Origin: Leeuwenhoekiella sp044542075
GTDB lineage: Bacteria; Bacteroidota; Bacteroidia; Flavobacteriales; Flavobacteriaceae
DNA length: 64,000 nt
Assembly (NCBI RefSeq): GCF_044542075.1
Contig: NZ_JBITTU010000006.1
Location: forward strand, 261,317-325,316
Direction of reading: 5' to 3'
Under the pieces are notes generated by a model. That model was not told the DNA's origin, did no database searches, and saw only the letters and a list, made by a program, of their open reading frames with translations. This document shows positions 59,268 through 64,000 of this stretch, piece by piece (the stretch's first letter is position 1; every line of letters starts with the position of its first letter). The position numbers were made by a program, and so were the translations under genes.

Positions 59268-61697
59268 TTAGAGTAACTTTTTAGTGGCTCCCTGCAAGAT
59301 GCCCAAGGATTCTAATTTGAAGTTGTCTTTCACCTGAATGTAACTTACATTTTGAATGATCTCAGCTCCTAATTTACGTTTCTCAAAACCAGCAGTCATT
59401 CCAAAGTCTATACGATTAAATCTCAATTCCTTAGTTCTTATAATCGTCTGATACAATAATTGCCGATATGTTTGATACTCGTTTACATATTCATAATCAA
59501 GCCCTACTAGGTTTGGAACATAGGTTTTGGCTGATTTATAGCAAAACATCACTCCAAGAATTAACCTGTCTTTGTCAATCTCATTACTACAAAGCACGAT
59601 AAATTCATAATTACTATTTGTATTCATATTCTGGAATAGCTGGATGGGATACGTAAACGTGTTTAGTCCGAGGTTTGCCTGCTTGACATTTTTATAAAGC
59701 TGATAGCAACGTTCTAAATCTGCTTCATTTAATGACGAGCATATCTCAATTCGAACTTTTTCCCGATAGGGCGCGATATCCTTTCTAAAATGAACTCGTG
59801 ATTTTTTACTAAGGCTACTGATATAATCTGCTTCATTCTCCCATTCAAAATTTTTGTATTGGGCAGATTCTGGCATATCAATCCTTACATAACCTTGTAA
59901 ATTGAATGCTTTATGTAGTCTGGTATTATTTCTGAAGTCCCGCAAAACGATCATCTCTGCTTGAAATTCGCGTTCTAAATCTTCAAGAATCCGGAAAAAC
60001 AGGACTAATACTTCTTGCCAATTCTTGAAATCAAAATCTATGTACAGATGATCCCCTTCTGTAATTAAAGAACCTATACTTAAAACTTTTGAAGTGAAAT
60101 AGTACGGATTGGTTTTACGCTCTAATTCTAAATAGGCTGAGACTTCATTTTTAGAAAATATATCATCTTTCCAAATGGAGCTCGTTAGGAAGGTTATTAA
60201 AACAGGTTTTGTGTTATCTGAAATAATCAGATATCTAAAATCCCAATTGTTTTCTTTTGCAGTATGACCGGTGAATGACTGCTCTAAAACCTGTAAACCC
60301 TCCCAATCGTAAATGCTCTTCCCTCCCATATGGGTATTCCAAAGATCCTTATCGATATTGGTTATGGTTGATTCCAGGCTGACCTGAAACCTGCCAAAAT
60401 ATTTTGAAGGATCACGATTATTAGATGCCTTAGCTTCAGGTAGTTTAAAAGCCCTGCGTACCCGTTGCAGAGAAGTATGCGTATGCTCGAGCGCCAGCTT
60501 GTAGTTTATGGACAAGGCGTCCACCAGGCCGGATATATCTTCCAATTCATTATGGGTGGAAATGGTGATGCGTACTCCGGTATTCTTAACAGGTACTGCA
60601 GGAAAAATACCCAGATTGGTATAAAATCCATCCTTCATCATCAATTTTACTAATTCGTATCCAGTCGCAGGAGTTCCTGTGCCTATAAAGTGTACCGGAG
60701 ACTCATTGTGGTCTATTAATGGTAAATCAGTCTGAGAAAGCAGCGTATTGAAATGGGTTATCCGATTTTGCAAATCCTGCTGTCGTTCATAAATTTCATC
60801 CGATAAATGAATTCGGGATGAGGCTATTGCTGCAGCCACTGATGCCGGTTCCAGTTGGGCTGAAAACGTAAGGGGACCTCCAAAATTCTTAATTTGGGCA
60901 TAGAGCTTTTTATCAGAAGTTATGACCGTCGCTCCACTGGCTCCAAAAGTTTTACTCAAAGTTCCTATAAGCAAAACTTGTTTAGGTACTTCCTTTAATA
61001 CACTCATCACGTAACCACTACCATGTTTCCCTTTCCAACTCATTCCGTGCACATCGTCAAAATATAGATGCAATTGCGGGTATTTTCTAGTCAGATTCAT
61101 CAAGTCTTTAATCGGAGCAAAATCCCCAAACATAGAATACACTCCATCTGCCAGGTACCAAACTTTTTTAGCAGTTCTACCTAATTGCTTCACTTTATCT
61201 TCAAGCATGTCTAAATTATTGTGCCTGACCATTTCTACAGGAATGGAACGTGTTTTAATAATTTCAGTAGCATGATGTACACTCCAATGCACCTGATGAT
61301 CTAGAATTACCGCATCTTCATCTCTTACCGCTGCCGGTAGTACGGCCAGATGCCCAAGGGTACTGTTTTTGGTAATAATTACCGGGGTATTATAAATAGT
61401 AGCCATTTGCTGCTCCAGTTCTTCATAGAGCGGATGCGAGATGTAGGATTTGGAAAGCGGAAATTGAGTCCCGCAATCCCGAATAGCCTGAATGGCTGCT
61501 TCTTTTAGGCGGGGATCCTGCTCAAGGCCTAGATATCCTGTAGTACCAAAGTGATAGTGTTTGTTACCCTTAATCTCAAGATACCTGCCACTAAGCTTAC
61601 TACCACTGGCATACAAATGAAGTACCCCTTCTTCTTTGGCGCGTACCATCACATCGTCAACTGAATCCAAAAAATTATTGTGCTTAATCTTTGCCAT
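59268..61697 (-). CDS. Fused alpha-oxoamine synthase (AONS/SPT-like) and GNAT/BioF2-like acyltransferase
   Basis: An 809-residue fusion. Residues 1 to about 400 are a PLP enzyme of the AONS/serine-palmitoyltransferase/CqsA family. GTTGYLGL precedes the core, FDDVHGMSW gives the PLP-binding Asp214 and His217, and GTLSKTFGASG the Schiff-base Lys249. Residues about 430-809 contain a GNAT/BioF2-like acyltransferase fold (RVHFRKDIAPYREKVRIEI, FNRIDFGMTAGFEKRKLGAEI). Such synthases condense an amino acid with an acyl thioester; the second domain could then N-acylate the product. The product is unknown; a sulfonolipid, sphingoid-like lipid or alpha-aminoketone signal are options. First gene of an operon with the TPR regulator. 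Confidence 0.83.
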   Translation of the reverse strand: MAKIKHNNFLDSVDDVMVRAKEEGVLHLYASGSKLSGRYLEIKGNKHYHFGTTGYLGLEQDPRLKEAAIQAIRDCGTQFPLSKSYISHPLYEELEQQMATIYNTPVIITKNSTLGHLAVLPAAVRDEDAVILDHQVHWSVHHATEIIKTRSIPVEMVRHNNLDMLEDKVKQLGRTAKKVWYLADGVYSMFGDFAPIKDLMNLTRKYPQLHLYFDDVHGMSWKGKHGSGYVMSVLKEVPKQVLLIGTLSKTFGASGATVITSDKKLYAQIKNFGGPLTFSAQLEPASVAAAIASSRIHLSDEIYERQQDLQNRITHFNTLLSQTDLPLIDHNESPVHFIGTGTPATGYELVKLMMKDGFYTNLGIFPAVPVKNTGVRITISTHNELEDISGLVDALSINYKLALEHTHTSLQRVRRAFKLPEAKASNNRDPSKYFGRFQVSLESTITNIDKDLWNTHMGGKSIYDWEGLQVLEQSFTGHTAKENNWDFRYLIISDNTKPVLITFLTSSIWKDDIFSKNEVSAYLELERKTNPYYFTSKVLSIGSLITEGDHLYIDFDFKNWQEVLVLFFRILEDLEREFQAEMIVLRDFRNNTRLHKAFNLQGYVRIDMPESAQYKNFEWENEADYISSLSKKSRVHFRKDIAPYREKVRIEICSSLNEADLERCYQLYKNVKQANLGLNTFTYPIQLFQNMNTNSNYEFIVLCSNEIDKDRLILGVMFCYKSAKTYVPNLVGLDYEYVNEYQTYRQLLYQTIIRTKELRFNRIDFGMTAGFEKRKLGAEIIQNVSYIQVKDNFKLESLGILQGATKKLL

Positions 61698-61781
61698 GAA
61701 GTCTTGATTTTAAATTCAGACCTTAAACTATGTAAATATTTATATACTAACCTATTAGAGGATTTATTCCTGGATCTCTCT

Positions 61782-61796
61782 ATCCCTTAAAGACAA
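61782..61796 (+). promoter_or_regulatory. Operator-like motif, copy 1
   Basis: ATCCCTTAAAGACAA. It starts 21 bp before copy 2, in the same orientation, in the gap between the fused synthase and the STAS-like gene. Confidence 0.6.
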
Positions 61797-61802
61797 CTTT
61801 TT

Positions 61803-61817
61803 ATCCCTGAGAGACAA
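61803..61817 (+). promoter_or_regulatory. Operator-like motif, copy 2
   Basis: ATCCCTGAGAGACAA. Copies 1 and 2 share 13 of 15 positions and are spaced exactly two helical turns, like tandem AraC-type half sites. Confidence 0.65.
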
Positions 61818-61851
61818 TAATCTCTATGAATAGACTACAATTGATTACAAA

Positions 61852-61866
61852 ATCCCTTAAATGCAA
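61852..61866 (+). promoter_or_regulatory. Operator-like motif, copy 3, upstream of the STAS-like gene
   Basis: ATCCCTTAAATGCAA ends 56 nt before the ATG of the STAS-like gene. A plausible promoter follows: TTG at 61879-61881, 16 nt, then TTAATTTG at 61898-61905 (seven of eight positions of TAnnTTTG). The motif lies just upstream of the -33 element, where an activator would sit. Confidence 0.65.
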
Positions 61867-61922
61867 CTGACTTAAAAATTGATAAAAATTATTTTTTTTA
61901 ATTTGTAGTAGTATTCTTTATT

Positions 61923-62297
61923 ATGCACGAAGTACTAGAAACAGATTATGCCATTTTCTGGATTGAAGACTCAATCCTTTTTTGTTCATACAAAGCGATT
62001 GTAGTTAAAGGTTACGATATGGCAAAACGTATCGTAGCCGATCGGCTATCGTTTCAAAATGAACGCCCCTATCCTATTTTATGCGATGTTAGAAGAATTG
62101 TAGACTCCGATAAAATTGCCAGAGACTTTTTAGCACGCGAAGGATCCACTTTTGCTAAAGCGATTAGTTTTTTAGTACAGCCCTTAAAAAGCCAGGCACA
62201 GGCAGAATTTTTTATTCAAAATAATAAACCTCTGGTACCAACCGGAATTTTTACAAACCAAACAAAAGCTATAGCGTTTTTGATGCCTTATAAATAG
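61923..62297 (+). CDS. Small STAS/SpoIIAA-like protein
   Basis: A 124-residue protein with alternating strands and helices (YAIFWIEDSILFCSYKAIVVKGYDMAKRIVADRLSF, then YPILCDVRRIVDSDKIARDFLARE). The pattern resembles STAS/SpoIIAA-like domains used in regulatory switching. I cannot name the family with certainty. It precedes the PAS/AraC regulator by 44 nt on the same strand, so it may act on it. Its promoter carries operator copy 3. Confidence 0.65.
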   Translation: MHEVLETDYAIFWIEDSILFCSYKAIVVKGYDMAKRIVADRLSFQNERPYPILCDVRRIVDSDKIARDFLAREGSTFAKAISFLVQPLKSQAQAEFFIQNNKPLVPTGIFTNQTKAIAFLMPYK

Positions 62298-62341
62298 TTT
62301 TTCTAATCTCTTCCCCTACTTAAATTTAATAATCTGTAACT

Positions 62342-63280
62342 ATGGATCGACAATTAGAAGGTGAAGATATTAAACGCGTAATGCGTATCAATCGCATGAT
62401 TATTGAAATGGCCAGTGGGAATTTTAATTTTAGAATTCCGAGCTCATCGCACAATGATGAACTGGAAACGATCACGATGCTATTAAATATGATGGCTGAG
62501 GAACTCCAGGAATCCTACAAGAGTTTGTATCTAATCCATACGCGTCAAAGCCAAGAACACGTTGCAGATATCGTATTTGTGCTAGATTCTGATTTAAAGA
62601 TTAAACATTTTTCATCTTCAACTCATGAATTTCCTTTATTAAACTCAAAAACAATCATTGGTACTGATTTTGTAAAATGCCTCGATAAAAAATCAAGAAC
62701 ATTGTGGAATTCACAAATGATTGAACCTGTTAACTACCCTCCAAAAATTAATCTTCAACTGAAAGTAGCGCAGAAACTAAGCTTACCGGTCAGTTTTTTT
62801 CTCAATCAGTTGGAATTAACCAAATCCAATGTCTATTTAATGCTTACAGGAGTACGAACGGTCAATATTCTGAAACAGAATGAAAGGAATCTAAATTCCA
62901 TTGCACGAATCAAAAACGGAGAAGTAACACCCAAGCAAGCTAAATCTGTTTTGAAACGGGAGGTTGATGTGCGTATTATGAAAGAAATACATAATTACAT
63001 TCAATCTCACCTTGATCAATCCTTAATATCTCTAAGGGATTTAGCCCATACGTTTGGAACTAACGAATACAAATTGAAAAAGGGTTTTAAAGAGTTGTAT
63101 GGGATTACCGTCTATAAATTTCAAATGGAAGAACGTTTAAAAAAAGCAGTACTACTACTTGAGTCTACTAGAATTCAAATCAAAGTTATTTCAAAACTTA
63201 TTGGCTTTAGTGACGTTGCTCATTTTTCAAGATCGTTTAAGAAAAGATACGGTTATAGTCCGAGTCACCTTAGAAAATAG
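62342..63280 (+). CDS. AraC-type regulator with HAMP-like and PAS-like domains
   Basis: A 312-residue protein. The N-terminus (IKRVMRINRMIIEMASGNFNFRIPSSSHNDELETITMLLNMMAEELQESY) resembles a HAMP segment without a membrane helix. A PAS-like region (about 68-180, ADIVFVLDSDLKIKHFSSS) follows, and then an AraC DNA-binding domain (about 205-312, SLISLRDLAHTFGTNEYKLKKGF and IKVISKLIGFSDVAHFSRSFKKRYGYSPSHLRK). It is the best candidate to bind the 15-bp motif, since copies of it lie on both sides of this gene. Confidence 0.86.
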   Translation: MDRQLEGEDIKRVMRINRMIIEMASGNFNFRIPSSSHNDELETITMLLNMMAEELQESYKSLYLIHTRQSQEHVADIVFVLDSDLKIKHFSSSTHEFPLLNSKTIIGTDFVKCLDKKSRTLWNSQMIEPVNYPPKINLQLKVAQKLSLPVSFFLNQLELTKSNVYLMLTGVRTVNILKQNERNLNSIARIKNGEVTPKQAKSVLKREVDVRIMKEIHNYIQSHLDQSLISLRDLAHTFGTNEYKLKKGFKELYGITVYKFQMEERLKKAVLLLESTRIQIKVISKLIGFSDVAHFSRSFKKRYGYSPSHLRK

Positions 63281-63285
63281 GATAA

Positions 63286-63300
63286 ATCCCTGAGGTACAA
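63286..63300 (+). promoter_or_regulatory. Operator-like motif, copy 4, upstream of the MauE-like gene
   Basis: ATCCCTGAGGTACAA ends 54 nt before the ATG of the MauE/DoxX gene, in the same orientation as copy 3 before its gene and at almost the same distance. Confidence 0.65.
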
Positions 63301-63354
63301 ATCACTTTATTATTTGCAAATTATTGTTGCTGACCTTGCATACAAATATTTGAT

Positions 63355-63864
63355 ATGTATCTCAAGTCAGCTTATAATTCAAATTTACTTTTTGTTATCT
63401 GTACCGCTTTGGTATTTCTCTGGATATACGCTGCAACGGGAAAACTTATCGAATTCGAGCAATTTACAGTTCAAATGAAACAGGTGCCCGTTCTCAAACC
63501 TGTTGCTGAATTATTAACTTGGGCAGTGCCTGTAAGTGAATATGTGCTTAGTGCATTACTTCTAGTACCTAAAACACGCCGGCTTGGGTTATTGGGTTCT
63601 GCAGTATTGATGAGCGTATTTACAATATATATAGCCGGGATGATGCTATTCAGTCCAGAACTACCCTGCTCCTGTGGCGGAATCATTAATGATTTAACCT
63701 GGAGTCAGCATTTGCTCTTCAACCTGGTTTTTACGGCTCTGGCTATTTGCGGCAGCTATCTGTTTTCCCGTTTTACAAAAATAACGCCTTATGAAATTAG
63801 TCGTGCGCACGATGATGCAGGAGCAGCCGAAAACCTGAAAAACAGAGTAGGCAAAACAAATTAA
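63355..63864 (+). CDS. MauE/DoxX-type redox-associated membrane protein
   Basis: A 169-residue protein with four membrane helices and LELPCSCGGIINDLTW, a CxC motif as in MauE-like proteins that help form disulfide bonds or mature redox proteins. It opens SNLLFVICTALVFLWIYAATGKL, typical of the DoxX/MauE fold. The polar C-terminal tail is unusually long. It is 11 nt upstream of a small secreted-protein gene, so the two are probably coupled. Confidence 0.83.
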   Translation: MYLKSAYNSNLLFVICTALVFLWIYAATGKLIEFEQFTVQMKQVPVLKPVAELLTWAVPVSEYVLSALLLVPKTRRLGLLGSAVLMSVFTIYIAGMMLFSPELPCSCGGIINDLTWSQHLLFNLVFTALAICGSYLFSRFTKITPYEISRAHDDAGAAENLKNRVGKTN

Positions 63865-63875
63865 TAGTTTTTATT

Positions 63876-64000
63876 ATGAAAAATTCTAAAATAATGATCC
63901 CGGTGATGACACTGGGGCTGGCAGTAGGTTTGGCTTTTGCGAACACCGCAAGCCAGTCGAATGGATGGATTAACCTGAATGGTACTCCTACTCAATTAAC
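63876..64000 (+). CDS. Small secreted protein, 5' part only (DUF6520-like)
   Basis: The first 41 codons of a protein that continues beyond the window. MKNSKIMIPVMTLGLAVGLAFA is a signal peptide with a likely cut after AFA, followed by NTASQSNGWINLNGTPTQL. The start and its place behind a MauE/DoxX gene fit the small exported DUF6520-type proteins of Bacteroidota, but the diagnostic C-terminus is missing. Codons such as CTG, CCG and GTG are commoner here than in the surrounding genes. Confidence 0.6.
   Translation, partial: MKNSKIMIPVMTLGLAVGLAFANTASQSNGWINLNGTPTQL

Larger units (their letters stand above)
55402..64000 (+). mobile_element. Left part of a putative integrative element at tRNA-Pro
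   Basis: A tyrosine recombinase gene starts 228 nt after tRNA-Pro, and everything to the window edge differs from the housekeeping region before it: orphan C39 peptidase, large fused biosynthetic enzyme, AraC-type regulators and genes with higher GC (for example the last 125 nt). The other boundary, and any conjugation genes, would lie beyond the window. No second copy of the tRNA 3' end is seen here, so the extent is inferred. Confidence 0.6.

Noticed and set aside
55477..64000. Second copy of the tRNA-Pro 3' end marking the right end of the element
   Set aside because: I looked for a repeat of the T-arm and acceptor sequence and saw none in the window.
1..64000. CRISPR arrays, rRNA genes, IS elements and known defence systems
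   Set aside because: No regularly spaced repeats, transposase-like proteins, rRNA stretches or recognisable defence genes were found.

Overview
The window reads as chromosome of a marine-type member of the Bacteroidota, most likely Flavobacteriaceae. Support comes from the lpxC/fabZ fusion, PorX (type IX secretion regulator), a trehalose synthase/maltokinase fusion, a bifunctional hisB, -7 boxes of the Bacteroidota form TAnnTTTG, weak Shine-Dalgarno sequences and low GC. No species name can be defended from the sequence alone.

Layout. 1-11.7 kb: a Crp/Fnr regulator, a DUF2132 protein, an unusual long SDR, a cold-shock gene with a long leader, treS-maltokinase, a zinc alcohol dehydrogenase, an EamA transporter, a DnaJ-KTSC protein, an MBL hydrolase with a PepSY protein, and a pseudouridine synthase. 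11.7-24 kb: a GMC dehydrogenase with its small subunit, an FAD amine-oxidase-like protein, a DoxX-like pair, a DEAD helicase, aguA-aguB (agmatine to putrescine), recQ, a secreted C1q-like protein and a peroxiredoxin. 24-31.9 kb: the full histidine operon hisG-D-C-B-H-(four-helix-bundle gene)-A-F-IE, preceded by a newly read 18-residue leader peptide with four His codons and an attenuator. 32-44.5 kb: an OmpA-like pair, an SPFH protein, a large VWA-like membrane protein, fabG, sucD, and an envelope cluster (HD protein, lpxD, lpxC/fabZ, lpxA, efp, a second lpxD-like gene). 44.5-55.1 kb: porX, tsaE, a small secreted peptide overlapping a membrane protein upstream of ald, proline dehydrogenase, aroB, trxB, and a PQQ-type sugar dehydrogenase with cytochrome c.

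From about 55.4 kb to the right edge the character changes. A tRNA-Pro(GGG) is followed by a tyrosine recombinase of the CTnDOT type and cargo: an orphan C39 peptidase, a TPR/AraC regulator, an 809-residue fusion of an alpha-oxoamine synthase with a GNAT/BioF2-like acyltransferase, a small STAS-like protein, a PAS/AraC regulator, a MauE/DoxX membrane protein and the start of a small secreted protein. I read this as the left end of an integrated element; its right end is outside the window.

The strongest candidate for an undescribed system is in this island. Four copies of a 15-bp motif, ATCCCTkAraknCAA, sit upstream of its genes. Two are exactly 21 bp apart (two helical turns, as at AraC-type sites), and two lie at nearly the same distance (54-56 nt) upstream of two separate start codons. 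This suggests one AraC-type regulon controlling the lipid-like synthase, the regulators and the redox/secreted-peptide genes. Other items worth attention are the his attenuator, a strong terminator hairpin embedded inside a coding sequence at about 47.0 kb, and a mobile palindromic repeat that has added an in-frame peptide to HisA.
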